A DNA stretch of 64,000 bases from Candidatus Nitrotoga arctica (GCF_918378365.1 NZ_OU912926.1:930001-994000); one strand, 5' to 3'. Shown: positions 27,748 through 37,354, counted from the first letter of the stretch. Program-made: numbers and translations. Notes: generated by a model from the letters alone, not told the origin.

Positions 27748-29376
27748 ATGAAAAACATAGTGATTGGAGTATTGTTGGCGAGCCTATTAGTTGCTTGTGC
27801 CAGCGACGAGCCGCCTGTGGGTGACCTCAAAAAGAGGGGGCGGGCAGCTAATGCGCCCATGTCAGCAGCGGTGGATTCTGCTCCTGGTGCATCTGTGGCG
27901 GTTGACGCCTTAAATGATCAGAATAGCGCGCCTCAACTTTCTAATTCAGCTTCTATTTCTAACGAGGCAGCAGATCAAGAGGCAGCGGCAAAAGCAGTGG
28001 CTGAAGAGGTAGAAGCAAAGGCTGTAGCTGAAGAGGCAGCAGCAAAGGTAGCAGCTGAAGAAACAGCAGCAAAGGTAGCAGCTGAAGAAACAGCAGTAAA
28101 GGTAGCAGCTGAAGAAACAGCAGCAAAGGTAGCAGCTGAAGAAACAGCAGCAAAGGTAGCAGCTGAAGAAACAGCAGTAAAGGTAGCAGCTGAAGAAACA
28201 GCAGCAAAGGTAGCAGCTGAAGAAACAGCAGCAAAGGTAGCAGCTGAAGAAACAGCAGCAAAGGCTGTAGCTGAAGAGTCAGCATTAGCAGAGGCTCGTG
28301 CTGCTGAGGTTCAAAATGCGGAACTGGAAGCTGCCAAAGCAGCTGCTGCAAAGGCTGCGGCTGAAGAGGCAGCATTGGCTGAGGCACGTGCTGCTGAGGT
28401 TCAAAACGCTGCACTGGAAGCTGCCAAAGCAGCTGCTGCAAAGGCTGCGGCTGAAGAGGCCGCATTGTTAGCAGCGGCTCATGCAGCTGAGGTACAAAAT
28501 GCTGCACTGGAAGCAGCTAAGGCGGCTGCAGCGCAGGCAGCTGCTGATGCGGTAGCAGCACGCGAAGCAGCTAGTGCCGCGGCTGAGCGAGAAACGGCTA
28601 ATACCGCCAAGGCTGCGGCGGAACTTGAAGCCGCCAAGGCGTCTGCTGCACAGGCAGCTGCTGATGCGGCAGAAGCACGCGAAGCAGCTAGTGCGGCTGT
28701 TGCGCGGGAAGCAGCTAACGCAGCTAAGGCTGCGGCGGAACTTGAAGCCGCCAAGGCTGCTGCTGCACAGGCAGCTGCTGATGCGGCAGCGGCACGCGAA
28801 GCAGCTAGTGCGGCCGCTGCGCGGGAAACAGCCAACACAGCCAAGGCTGCGGCGGAACTTGAAGCCACCAAGAAGGCTGCTGCTGCACAGGCAGCTGCTG
28901 ATGTGGCAGTGGCACGCGAAGCGGCTAATGCGGCTGCTGCGCAGAATGCCGCTAAGGCGAATGCTGCACGAGATGCTGCTAAGGCGGCTGCAGCACGGGA
29001 ATCAGTCGTTGATGATTCTCTGGGTATCCCGAGTAGCTTGCTGGCTAAGCGCAGTATCTTTTATCCAAACGATACTGATGCCGTACCAGAACAGGATAAG
29101 CGCACTGTGCAAGCTCATGCCAAGTATTTAGTTGAACATCAAAATCGATCAGTGCGTTTAGAAGGTCATGCCGATGAACGAGGGAGTAGTGAGTACAATT
29201 TGGCCTTGGGTCAACGTCGTGCCGATGGTGTGAAGAAGATGTTGTTAGTGGGTGGTGTAAAAGAAGGTCAGGTTGAGTCGACTAGTTATGGTGAAGAAAA
29301 GCCGATGTCTACTGCACATAATGAGGCTGCCTGGGCACAAAATCGCCGCACCGACTTAAACTATAACGTCAAGTAA
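27748..29376 (+). CDS. pal: Peptidoglycan-associated lipoprotein Pal with a giant Ala-rich insert
   Basis: The N-terminus is a lipoprotein signal with lipobox LVAC (VIGVLLASLLVACASDE), so it is lipid-anchored in the outer membrane. The last roughly 120 residues are the OmpA-like peptidoglycan-binding domain (SIFYPNDTDAVPEQDKRTVQ, VRLEGHADERGSSEYNLALG, GEEKPMSTAHNEAAWAQNRR). Between them lies about 330 residues of Ala/Glu/Lys repeats: eight KVAAEETA(A/V) units, then larger repeats containing EVQNAALEAAKAAAAKAAA and ELEAAKAAAAQAAADAA. Ordinary Pal is about 170 residues, so this one is three times longer. The insert is predicted by eye to be a long helix that extends the tether between outer membrane and peptidoglycan. 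Confidence 0.93.
   Translation: MKNIVIGVLLASLLVACASDEPPVGDLKKRGRAANAPMSAAVDSAPGASVAVDALNDQNSAPQLSNSASISNEAADQEAAAKAVAEEVEAKAVAEEAAAKVAAEETAAKVAAEETAVKVAAEETAAKVAAEETAAKVAAEETAVKVAAEETAAKVAAEETAAKVAAEETAAKAVAEESALAEARAAEVQNAELEAAKAAAAKAAAEEAALAEARAAEVQNAALEAAKAAAAKAAAEEAALLAAAHAAEVQNAALEAAKAAAAQAAADAVAAREAASAAAERETANTAKAAAELEAAKASAAQAAADAAEAREAASAAVAREAANAAKAAAELEAAKAAAAQAAADAAAAREAASAAAARETANTAKAAAELEATKKAAAAQAAADVAVAREAANAAAAQNAAKANAARDAAKAAAARESVVDDSLGIPSSLLAKRSIFYPNDTDAVPEQDKRTVQAHAKYLVEHQNRSVRLEGHADERGSSEYNLALGQRRADGVKKMLLVGGVKEGQVESTSYGEEKPMSTAHNEAAWAQNRRTDLNYNVK
28045..28260 (+). repeat. Eight tandem 27-bp repeats inside pal (KVAAEETAA/V)
   Basis: Eight near-identical in-frame 27-bp units encode KVAAEETA(A or V). 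The Val variant falls at units 2 and 5, so the array also shows an 81-bp higher-order period in its first six units. This indicates recent growth by unequal crossing-over or slippage. Longer, more diverged Ala-rich repeats continue to about 28990. Confidence 0.9.
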
Positions 29377-29383
29377 GTCAGGC

Positions 29384-31822
29384 ATGAAGTTTCAAGCTTT
29401 GCTGTTTGCAGGACTGTGTGTTGTTATAGGCCAGGCTCAAGCTGCACTATTCAGCGATGATGAGGCGCACAATCAGATCCGGCAACTAGGAGAGCGCCTA
29501 ACCACTCTGGAAGGTACTGGCAAACAGCAAGTTGAAACCATTAAGCAACAATTCCAATTGTTTAATGAGCTGCAAACACAGATCGAGGCCCAAAAAACGG
29601 AATTGCGCAAGTTGAATGGGCAGAACGAAGAACGTGTTCACAATTTACAGGATACGGAAAAGCGACAGACAAATCTCTATAAGGATCATGAAAAAGAGTT
29701 GCTCAATTTACGCGTCCAATATGAAAAGTTGTTGCACAATTTGCAGGATATTGAGAAGCGGCAGGCGGAAGCTAATAAAAAACAGGCCAGCTCTTTATTA
29801 GATCAACAAGCGCAGGTGAAGGCGCGCATTTCTCAGTTAGAAGAAAGCAGCAAACAACAGATCGAAATCACAAAACAACTTGAGACATTGAAACAACGTG
29901 CTGGTGCTATGCTGGATCAGCAGACGCAGTTGAAGGTGCATATTTCTCAGATAGAAGACAGAAGTAAGCAACAAGCCGAAACCAGTCAAAAACAAGTTGA
30001 AACATATAAACAACAAGCTAGTTCCCTTTTCGGTCAGCAAACGCAGCTCACCGAACGCCTTTCTCATCTTGAAGAAACCGGCAAACAACAATTAAGCTCT
30101 TTGCTCGGTCAGCAAACGCAGTTTAATGAGCGCATTTCTTATTTAGAAGAAACCAGCAAGCAGCAAATTGAAGCTAGCAAACAACAAGCCAGCGCTCTAC
30201 TTGGTCAACAAGCGCAGCTCAATGAGCGTATGGCAAAGGTCGAAGAAACCAGCAAGCAACAAGTTAATGCCATGCTTGATCAGCAGCAAGCCCAATTCAA
30301 AATACGTATTTCTCAGCTGGAGGAAATCAGTAAGCAACAAATTAATTCCATTGTCGACCAGCAGCAAGCAGAATTTAAGATAAACACCTCCCAGCTGGAA
30401 GAAAGCGGCAAGCAACAAACTCAAGCTATGCTGGATCTCCAAGTGCAGATCGAGGCTCAAAACGCAGAATTTCGTAAGTTGCAGGGTCTGAATGAAGATT
30501 TGGATCACAGATTACAGGATGCGAATCAACGTCAGAAAGATGTTTATACCGATCTGGATACTCGCATGCGCCATTTTGAAACGGTATCTCCACTTGAACT
30601 ACAAAAGCAGATCCAGGTTCTGAATGAAGAATTACCTAAGTTACGCAGTCACAACGAAGAAATATTAACGCATAGTTTACAGGATATGGAAAAGCGGCAG
30701 GTAGAAGCCAATAAGCAACAAATCAGTTCCACACATGATTTACAAGGAAATATTGAAGCACAGAACGCTGAATTACGAATTCAGAATGAAGAGCTTATGC
30801 ACAATTTGCAGGAAATAGAAAAAAAACAAAAAAGTTTCAACAGTGATTTAAATAGCCGTTTGCGCCATGTTGAAACGGTAGCTGTTCTTGATCTGAAAAA
30901 AAAGATTGGGACCCAAGATGATGAAGCAACCATGCTACGAGATCAGAACGAAGAGTTGTTGCATAACGTGCAGGAAGTGGAAAAGCGGCAGGCAGAAATT
31001 AGCAAGCAACAAACAAGTTCTATACGCAAGCTGCAAGCGCAGGTTGATTCACTGAATATAGAATTACACAAGTTGGGTAGTCAGAACGAGGATTTACTAC
31101 ACAACTTGCAGGAATCGAAACAGCGGCAGGGAGAAGCTAACAAGCAGCAAAATAATTCAATGCTTGACCTGCAAACGAAGATTGATGATGCACAAAACAC
31201 AGAGTTACGCAGGTTGCGCAACCAGAACGAAGATCTCTTGCGCAACTTGCAGGATGCTGAGAAACGGCAGAAAGATTTCTATATTGATATGGATGCCAGT
31301 CTGCGTCATTTTGAATCGATAGTTGCTGGGACATCATCAGTGCCGTCTACCTCTCAGCCTGCCAAAGCAGCTGGAGGTGGGAATACACCTCCACCATCTT
31401 CGTCTATCAAGGCAGCTAATGGAAATGGCTTGGAAACAGATACTATCAACATTGAAAATCGTGCTTATGAATTGGCACATGGCCATGTTAAAGCCGGTAA
31501 CCATCAGAATGCCATTAATGTTTTTCAGGAATTTCTAAAAAAATATCCTGAATCGAAGCACGCGGCTAATATCCACTATGAGATGGGTAATGCCTATTTT
31601 GCGTTGAAAGATTACAAGAGTGCATTGGACAGCTATCAATTGTTGGTGAGCAAGTATTCATCCAGCCCTAATGTGCCAGACGCTATGTTAAATATTGCTG
31701 ATAGTCAACATCAACTTAAGGCTATAGTTGGGGCCAAGAAAACGCTCAATCAAATAATCGTTAAATACCCCGCAAGCAAAATAGCTGATCAGGCCAAGAA
31801 ACGCCTTGACACCCTCAAGTAA
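29384..31822 (+). CDS. cpoB: CpoB (YbgF)-like Tol-Pal coordinator with a giant coiled coil
   Basis: CpoB couples outer-membrane constriction to peptidoglycan synthesis. The protein has a signal peptide (LLFAGLCVVIGQAQA), the CpoB start AALFSDDEAHNQIRQLGERL, then a Gln/Glu/Lys-rich coiled coil from about 25 to 650 built of repeats such as LEETSKQQ and NEELLHNLQEVEKRQ. The C-terminal TPR domain at about 690-812 is intact (AYELAHGHVKAGNHQNAINV; SKHAANIHYEMGNAYFALKD). It is 812 residues against about 260 in E. coli, all from the coiled coil. It starts 8 nt after the pal stop. Confidence 0.9.
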   Translation: MKFQALLFAGLCVVIGQAQAALFSDDEAHNQIRQLGERLTTLEGTGKQQVETIKQQFQLFNELQTQIEAQKTELRKLNGQNEERVHNLQDTEKRQTNLYKDHEKELLNLRVQYEKLLHNLQDIEKRQAEANKKQASSLLDQQAQVKARISQLEESSKQQIEITKQLETLKQRAGAMLDQQTQLKVHISQIEDRSKQQAETSQKQVETYKQQASSLFGQQTQLTERLSHLEETGKQQLSSLLGQQTQFNERISYLEETSKQQIEASKQQASALLGQQAQLNERMAKVEETSKQQVNAMLDQQQAQFKIRISQLEEISKQQINSIVDQQQAEFKINTSQLEESGKQQTQAMLDLQVQIEAQNAEFRKLQGLNEDLDHRLQDANQRQKDVYTDLDTRMRHFETVSPLELQKQIQVLNEELPKLRSHNEEILTHSLQDMEKRQVEANKQQISSTHDLQGNIEAQNAELRIQNEELMHNLQEIEKKQKSFNSDLNSRLRHVETVAVLDLKKKIGTQDDEATMLRDQNEELLHNVQEVEKRQAEISKQQTSSIRKLQAQVDSLNIELHKLGSQNEDLLHNLQESKQRQGEANKQQNNSMLDLQTKIDDAQNTELRRLRNQNEDLLRNLQDAEKRQKDFYIDMDASLRHFESIVAGTSSVPSTSQPAKAAGGGNTPPPSSSIKAANGNGLETDTINIENRAYELAHGHVKAGNHQNAINVFQEFLKKYPESKHAANIHYEMGNAYFALKDYKSALDSYQLLVSKYSSSPNVPDAMLNIADSQHQLKAIVGAKKTLNQIIVKYPASKIADQAKKRLDTLK

Positions 31823-32007
31823 GTGCGTCCTTGTCCGATATTTCGCAGTGAGTGTGCCTATAATATCCTTGGTATTTTGTCAGTTAGCATTCGAGCGCAA
31901 CCATATGTTAGCGATGACAGAATGAATAAGATATATTCTTAAAATAAAAGATGTATGCGGATAACGTTAGGGCTTTTTTTAAAAGTAGCAACTTTGCGAG
32001 AGCTGAT

Positions 32008-32682
<675 letters not shown>

Positions 32683-32688
32683 GTCGGC

Positions 32689-33105
32689 ATGAAACTTCAC
32701 GTTTTATTATTTGCTGGATGGAGTACCGTTGCAGCATGTTCTGCACATGCTGCCTTCTTCACCGATGAAGAGGCTCATAATCAAATCCGTCAACTAAAAG
32801 AGCGTGTGTCTAATCTGGAAGGTAGCGGCAAGCTGCACACTGAAACAATCAAGCAGCAAGCTGATACTATAAAGCAACAGATTGAGACTCGTAAGCAGCA
32901 AACCCGTGAGATACTCGACCTTCAAGCGCAGATCGAGACACAGAAAGCTGAATTGCGCAGGTTACGGGGGCAGAACGAAGAGCTAGCGCATAGTTTACAA
33001 GATGCGGAGAAGCGGCAGAGAGATTCTTATATTGATTTGGATACTCGCGTACGCCGTTTTGAAAAGCTTGAAGCTGCCGTGCCACCTCGGTCGATAAAGC
33101 CATGA
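32689..33105 (+). CDS. Short CpoB paralogue: coiled coil without the TPR domain
   Basis: The first 50 residues copy those of the large CpoB: signal peptide ending CSAHA, then FFTDEEAHNQIRQLKERVSN and LEGSGK. A single coiled-coil stretch follows (LQAQIETQKAELRRLRGQNE; LQDAEKRQRDSYIDLDTRVR), matching pieces of the longer protein. It ends at residue 138 with no TPR repeats. Its place 6 bp after the second pal shows that pal-cpoB was duplicated as a unit and this copy then lost its C-terminal half, or was reduced to a trimerising coiled coil. It may still be expressed. Confidence 0.8.
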   Translation: MKLHVLLFAGWSTVAACSAHAAFFTDEEAHNQIRQLKERVSNLEGSGKLHTETIKQQADTIKQQIETRKQQTREILDLQAQIETQKAELRRLRGQNEELAHSLQDAEKRQRDSYIDLDTRVRRFEKLEAAVPPRSIKP

Positions 33106-33140
33106 AACATGCTGGCATGTCTTAAATAGAGCAGATTTCC

Positions 33141-33800
33141 ATGATTACGTGCTCCGTCAGCGAGCAGTTGCGCATCACCGAAATTTTTTATTCCTTACAA
33201 GGCGAAACGAGCCGCGTCGGCTTGCCAACCGTCTTCGTGCGTCTGACTGGCTGTCCGCTACGTTGCTCATATTGTGATACTGCTTACGCTTTTAGCGGCG
33301 GACAGAATATGACAGTTGCGGAAATACTCACTGCCGTGGCACGGCATCATACGCGCTATGTTACGGTTACTGGGGGTGAGCCTCTGGCGCAGAAAAACTC
33401 CTTGCTTTTGCTAAGTGCCTTGTGCGATGCAGGTTACGAGGTGTCATTGGAAACAAGCGGGGCGCTGGATGTGTCTAGTGTCGATGTGCGTGTGATGAAG
33501 GTTCTGGACATCAAGACCCCAGCATCAGGCGAAGTGAAAAAGAACTTGTGGAGCAATCTTACTGCGTTGCATGCACACGACGAAATCAAATTTGTCTTAT
33601 GCAATGAGTCCGATTATATATGGGCCAAGCAGGTGCTGCGTGAACGTGATTTGGTTGATAAATGTACCGTACTATTTTCGCCTGCACAAGATCAATTGTC
33701 ACCTACAGTATTGGCCGATTGGATTCTGCGCGATAGCTTGCCGGTGCGGCTGCAAGTACAATTGCACAAGTTATTGTGGGGAAACCAGCAGGGAAAATGA
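33141..33800 (+). CDS. queE: 7-carboxy-7-deazaguanine synthase QueE
   Basis: A radical SAM enzyme that makes 7-carboxy-7-deazaguanine in the queuosine/preQ0 pathway. The N-terminal [20 protein letters not shown] is diagnostic, followed by the cluster motif [14 protein letters not shown] (CxxxCxxC). The SAM-binding region is [17 protein letters not shown]. Length 219 is normal. The stop overlaps the start of queC as ATGA. Placement directly after the Tol-Pal genes is conserved in many Proteobacteria. Confidence 0.95.
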   Translation: MITCSVSEQLRITEIFYSLQGETSRVGLPTVFVRLTGCPLRCSYCDTAYAFSGGQNMTVAEILTAVARHHTRYVTVTGGEPLAQKNSLLLLSALCDAGYEVSLETSGALDVSSVDVRVMKVLDIKTPASGEVKKNLWSNLTALHAHDEIKFVLCNESDYIWAKQVLRERDLVDKCTVLFSPAQDQLSPTVLADWILRDSLPVRLQVQLHKLLWGNQQGK

Positions 33801-34474
33801 AGAATGCAGTAGTGTTGTTGTCAGGCGGTCTGGATTCAGCCACTGTGATGGCCATGGCGAAACAGCAGGGCTACATTTGCCATGCATTGAGTGTGGACTA
33901 TGGGCAGCGCCATTATGCTGAACTTGCAGCAGCAGAGCATGTGGCACAGGCGCTCGGTGCGATTGAACAGCGAGTTATCAGCGTTGACCTAACTGGATTT
34001 GGTGGCTCTGCCTTGACGGATAAGCGCATTGCAGTGCCGGAACAGACAACGACAGGCATTCCGCTGACCTATGTACCTGCGCGCAACACCATCATGCTGT
34101 CACTTGCTTTGGCTTGGGCGGAGGTATTGCAGGTGCAGGACATATTCATTGGGGTGAACGCAGTTGACTTTTCTGGCTATCCCGACTGTCGGCCAGAATA
34201 TATAGCGGCCTTCGAAAGCATGGCAAATCTCGCCACCAAGGCAGCGGTAGAGGGCAAATTTTTGACATTGCACGCGCCTTTGTTGCGTCTATCCAAGGCC
34301 GACATAGTCAAACTAGGTACGGGACTTGGTGTGGATTACAGCCTGACAGTGTCCTGCTACCAAGCCGATTCGGATGGTCGCGCATGCGCTGTGTGTGATT
34401 CCTGCCAACTGCGCCGAGCCGGCTTTAAAACCGCTGGAATAGTTGATCCGACACGCTATCGCATTGCAGGATGA
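33797..34474 (+). CDS. queC: 7-cyano-7-deazaguanine synthase QueC
   Basis: QueC converts 7-carboxy-7-deazaguanine to preQ0 with ATP and ammonia. The PP-loop is [20 protein letters not shown] and the C-terminal zinc site has clustered cysteines ([20 protein letters not shown]). I use the ATG at 33797, which overlaps the queE stop by 4 nt; the upstream in-frame ATG at 33776 lies within queE. About 225 residues. Confidence 0.95.
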   Translation: MKNAVVLLSGGLDSATVMAMAKQQGYICHALSVDYGQRHYAELAAAEHVAQALGAIEQRVISVDLTGFGGSALTDKRIAVPEQTTTGIPLTYVPARNTIMLSLALAWAEVLQVQDIFIGVNAVDFSGYPDCRPEYIAAFESMANLATKAAVEGKFLTLHAPLLRLSKADIVKLGTGLGVDYSLTVSCYQADSDGRACAVCDSCQLRRAGFKTAGIVDPTRYRIAG

Positions 34475-34488
34475 TGCATTCTGTCGCG

Positions 34489-34516
34489 TTGACAGGGCAG
34501 GTAAAGTCCGTATAAT
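34489..34516 (+). promoter_or_regulatory. Near-perfect sigma-70 promoter for the tRNA pair
   Basis: TTGACA (34489-34494) and TATAAT (34511-34516) are both exact consensus with a 16-bp spacer, placed 20 bp before tRNA-Lys and only 12 bp after the queC stop. A GC-rich discriminator (GCGCCC) follows the -10, as expected for a stringently controlled stable-RNA promoter. Confidence 0.88.
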
Positions 34517-34536
34517 GCGCCCTTCTTTAGGGATAT

Positions 34537-34612
34537 GGGTCGTTAGCTCAGCCGGTAGAGCAGCGGACTTTTAATCCGTTGGTCGCCAGTTCGAATCTGG
34601 CACGACCTACCA
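34537..34612 (+). tRNA. tRNA-Lys (anticodon TTT)
   Basis: A complete 76-nt cloverleaf: acceptor GGGTCGT/ACGACCT (with a closing G-U), D arm GCTC...GAGC, anticodon stem GCGGA/TCCGT around loop CTTTTAA (anticodon TTT), T arm GCCAG-TTCGAAT-CTGGC, and an encoded CCA end. Confidence 0.97.
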
Positions 34613-34671
34613 GTTTCAGTGTGCGGTTCGGTTGAATTAGAATATCTGAATGGCACATCAATAGTTTTATC

Positions 34672-34747
34672 GCCGCTTTAGCTCAGTTGGTAGAGCAACC
34701 GCCTTGTAAGCGGTAGGTCGTCAGTTCGAATCCGACAAGCGGCACCA
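34672..34747 (+). tRNA. tRNA-Thr (anticodon TGT)
   Basis: A 76-nt cloverleaf: acceptor GCCGCTT/AAGCGGC, anticodon stem ACCGC/GCGGT around loop CTTGTAA (anticodon TGT), T loop TTCGAAT and an encoded CCA. The T stem GTCAG/CCGAC contains one A-C mismatch. It is 59 bp after tRNA-Lys and probably cotranscribed. Confidence 0.96.
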
Positions 34748-34753
34748 GATAAA

Positions 34754-34780
34754 CAAAGACTTGCGGCTATGCAGGTTTTT
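34754..34780 (+). terminator. Weak intrinsic terminator after the tRNA pair
   Basis: An imperfect stem (AAGACTTGC, loop GGCTAT, GCAGGTTTTT) with G-U pairs runs into a T5 tract just after tRNA-Thr. The position suits termination of the tRNA transcript. Confidence 0.5.
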
Positions 34781-34954
34781 CATATCCAGCGATTTATTAA
34801 AATGTAACCAGTTTGTAATCGGATTTGCTCAATAGCACGGGTTCTAATTAGTTCATAAAATATTTATCGGCTAGGCTCAAAATATCCTAACGTTAGTCAC
34901 GAACTCCATACTCAGGATGCTGAGCATATAACCTCAAATCAGAGGGGGTTCTAT

Positions 34955-35343
34955 CATGCGTTCAGGATGCTGATAATTACCACAGGGTACGAGAGTGCAA
35001 TGCTAGGCAGTATGCCCAATGCCAAGGTGGTTGAAGTGATGATGAAATACAATGAATCATTGCACCAGGCTGGTGTGCCGCTCTCACTTGATGGTGTCTT
35101 CACCTGCCATTAATGGGCATTCGGGTTACGTTCTCCGGGGGCAAGCCGAAAATCACTGATGGACTCTTTCCCGAAGTGAAAGAGGTGCTCGGCGGCTATT
35201 GGATGATTCAAGTGAGGTCCAAGGAAGAGGCGGTTAAGTGGGCGTCACCCTGCCCAGCTTCGGACAATGAAATCATCGCGGTTCGGCAAGTACATGAATT
35301 ATCTAATTTTAATGCGGGCGTTCAGGCGGCTGCGGCGAGTTAG
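34955..35343 (+). pseudogene. Frameshifted YciI/DGPF-domain protein
   Basis: Three frames together spell a YciI-like (DGPF) protein of about 128 residues. After a good ribosome site (AGAGGGGG), ATG-Arg at 34955 breaks within a few codons. The homology continues in another frame (YESAMLGSMPNAKVVEVMMK, YNESLHQAGVPLSLDGV) until a stop near 35112, and then in the third frame as GIRVTFSGGKPKITDGLFPE and VKEVLGGYWMIQVRSKEEAV. At least two small indels are therefore needed. The family has unclear function. Sequencing error is an alternative, but other decayed genes lie close by. Confidence 0.75.
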
Positions 35344-35585
35344 CGGGATGGCTAACTTATTGCTCCAATTTGCTGCGCTTAAGAATACCTTAGGAAATCA
35401 CCTAATTCACAATTAAAGCTCGGACCAAAATAGCCGATGTCCTAACAGTATCATGTTCAAGTGTTCGGTCGGTTACCTATGTAAACGTAGGTTTTGATAC
35501 CGTATTTAAAATTTTTGCAGGTTGCTGCGATGTTTTACTTTAAGTAAGTAAAAGGCTGTTTTACATCATTGAGGGATATCTAACA

Positions 35586-36059
35586 GTGAAAATGCTGCTT
35601 GTTGCAATCGTTCTTATAGCACTTGTTGCTATTATTCTTGTCATTATCAAAAGACGCGGGGCTTCCGATGGAAGTAATGTACCGTGGCCATTTTATGCAA
35701 AAAAACCACTCACTCAACCAGAGCAAATTCTTTATCATCGTCTGGTCGCTGCCATGCCACAGTGCATTGTATTAGCGCAAGTGCAGCTATCTCAGGTACT
35801 CGGAGTGCAGAAGGGATTTAATTTCCGCGAGTGGAACAACCGCATCAATCGTATGAGTCTCGATTTTATTGTATGCCTAAAGGATTCAACTATTATTGCC
35901 GCTGTAGAACTTGATGACAAAACCCACGAGAAGGCATCACGTATTGAGGCTGATGCCAAGAAAGGAAAGGCGTTGTCGGCTGCTGGAATAGAGCTCATAC
36001 GTTGGCATGTTAGCGCGTTACCTGATGAACCCGCTATTCGTCAAGCATTTACCAAATAA
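35586..36059 (+). CDS. Membrane-anchored DUF2726 protein
   Basis: A 157-residue protein starting at GTG (35586, GAGGG upstream; ATG two codons later possible). One N-terminal membrane anchor (LLVAIVLIALVAIILVII) is followed by a cytoplasmic DUF2726 domain: PLTQPEQILYHRLVAAMPQC, then LDFIVCLKDSTIIAAVELDD and KGKALSAAGIELIRWHVSAL. DUF2726 resembles a nuclease-like (PD-(D/E)xK) fold, with D of LDF and E of VELDD as possible metal ligands, but no activity is established. It appears monocistronic. Confidence 0.85.
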   Translation: MKMLLVAIVLIALVAIILVIIKRRGASDGSNVPWPFYAKKPLTQPEQILYHRLVAAMPQCIVLAQVQLSQVLGVQKGFNFREWNNRINRMSLDFIVCLKDSTIIAAVELDDKTHEKASRIEADAKKGKALSAAGIELIRWHVSALPDEPAIRQAFTK

Positions 36060-36117
36060 ACCGTTACGTTATCTTGAGACATTTTCTATTTTAATGGTCT
36101 TACGGTTATCCGTTATG

Positions 36118-36324
36118 CTAGTTTAGCAATCTCGTATGGTTGACATATTCAAACAGTTCAACAAGACTGGTATCATCAATTAGGTGTTGTTCCAAATCAG
36201 CCAGCAAGCGCCGCTTTATTAATTCACTGAGGTAAACCATCGGTCCTGCCGGGGACTCACAAAGGTTTGACCTATACCTCGGTGAGAATGAATCCGTAAT
36301 CTCGACTAAGAGATAGAGATTCAT
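36118..36324 (-). CDS. Possible small protein, unrecognised
   Basis: A 68-residue open frame (MNLYLLVEITDSFSPRYRSN ... YLSELIKRRLLADLEQHLID) with a plausible amphipathic helical second half. No family is recognised, no ribosome site stands out, and it lies among decayed genes, so it may be a fragment of a larger gene. The remaining bases between 36060 and 36481 contain the IS200 scrap and nothing else I can name. Confidence 0.25.
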   Translation of the reverse strand: MNLYLLVEITDSFSPRYRSNLCESPAGPMVYLSELIKRRLLADLEQHLIDDTSLVELFEYVNHTRLLN

Positions 36325-36352
36325 GATGAAAGAGTGCTAGAGTTTAAGCTAC

Positions 36353-36412
36353 ATGAGGTGGGGCTGTAAGTACCACGTAGTATTTATCCTGAAGAAACGC
36401 AAGAAAAGCAAC
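36353..36412 (+). pseudogene. IS200/IS605-type TnpA N-terminal scrap
   Basis: In frame from ATG 36353, MRWGCKYHVVFILKKRKK matches the conserved N-terminal beta strand of IS200-like HUH transposases (usual form WECKYHVVFIPKxRRK). The similarity ends after about 18 residues and the catalytic HUH motif and Tyr are absent, so only a short relic remains. Confidence 0.6.
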
Positions 36413-36481
36413 GCGGCTCGCACAATAATTTCTCGAAGCATCATGTTTTCTTGTGCTCTGTAACTCCCTAGTCTGTAACCA

Positions 36482-37354
36482 CTAGCAAGTCGCGATCAAG
36501 GCCGTAAGAATAGCTTCTGTCACGCTTCCCAGAAACAATTCGTTTAATCCTGGACGGCTATGTTTGCCCATCAAGATCAGGTCGACGTGCAATGTGTGCG
36601 CTTCGTCAAGAATGACACGGGAAGGGTGGCCGTATCGCACGATTGGTAATGTCGCGCCGTGCTGTCCCGGCCTCAATAGAAATTCATGCATCATGCGCGA
36701 TGCTTCTATATCCGCCGCCTCGCGATATTGCTGGATCACGCCTTCGTCCACACCGGCGTAACGCATCTTGCCTTCGAATAGGACATCATAGACATGCAGC
36801 GCATGGATGACAGCTCCCGGCGCAATCTTTGCCGCGCTGTCAATTGCAGTGCGGGATATGTCCGAAAAATCTACCGCAACCAGCACTGTGCGATACGGTG
36901 CACGTGGCAAAGTTTTGGCAATCAGCGCCGGATGGGTGCCTTCATGCAAAAATCTGAGTGCAGTGGAACCGATGAACAAGTCACGCGCGAAGTTGTCGGC
37001 ATGAGAACCCAATATCGTCAGGTTGATTGCGTGCCAGCGTGCATAGTTGGCGATATGTTCATGCGGCTTGCCGACCTCTACATGGAATTGAACCGGTATG
37101 GCGTAACGCTTCCGGCAGGCGTCAGCTACGTCGCTCAAGCGTGCATTGGCTGCTTGATATAGTTATTTTTCCGTCACCAGCGGATGCTCAGAGAGCATCT
37201 GTCCAAACATTTTCCATGAGATTGTAGGTAGCACATGCAGTAAGTGCAAAGTGGCCTTGTGTTGTTGAGCAAGAAGCGCCGCGCGTGCGACAGCTTGCTC
37301 CGCGTGAGGAGAGAAGTCGGTAGCTGCCAGAATAGCTTGGATGTCCACCATCAT
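36482..37354 (-). pseudogene. Tandem universal stress protein gene interrupted by one in-frame TAA
   Basis: Read continuously, the locus encodes a 290-codon protein with two UspA domains: the first begins DIQAILAATDFSPHAEQAVA, the second PYRTVLVAVDFSDISRTAID and ends with LILMGKHSRPGLNELFLGSV, the nucleotide-binding GxxG signature. A single TAA at 37163-37165 follows PLVTEK at codon 64, and the frame continues without any shift (LYQAANARLSDVADACRKRY). The downstream part could still be translated from a TTG at 37138 to give a 218-residue protein with one complete Usp domain. A nonsense mutation, readthrough or sequencing error all fit; I favour recent inactivation. Confidence 0.8.

Noticed and set aside
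28000..28990. Long antisense frames opposite the pal repeats rich in Leu, Pro and Gln
   Set aside because: They are shadows of the repetitive Ala-rich coding sequence.
35480..35530. Similarity between TTTTGATACC...AATTTTTGCA here and a like stretch near 37593-37625
   Set aside because: The shared bases are short and AT-rich; chance cannot be excluded without a search for more copies.
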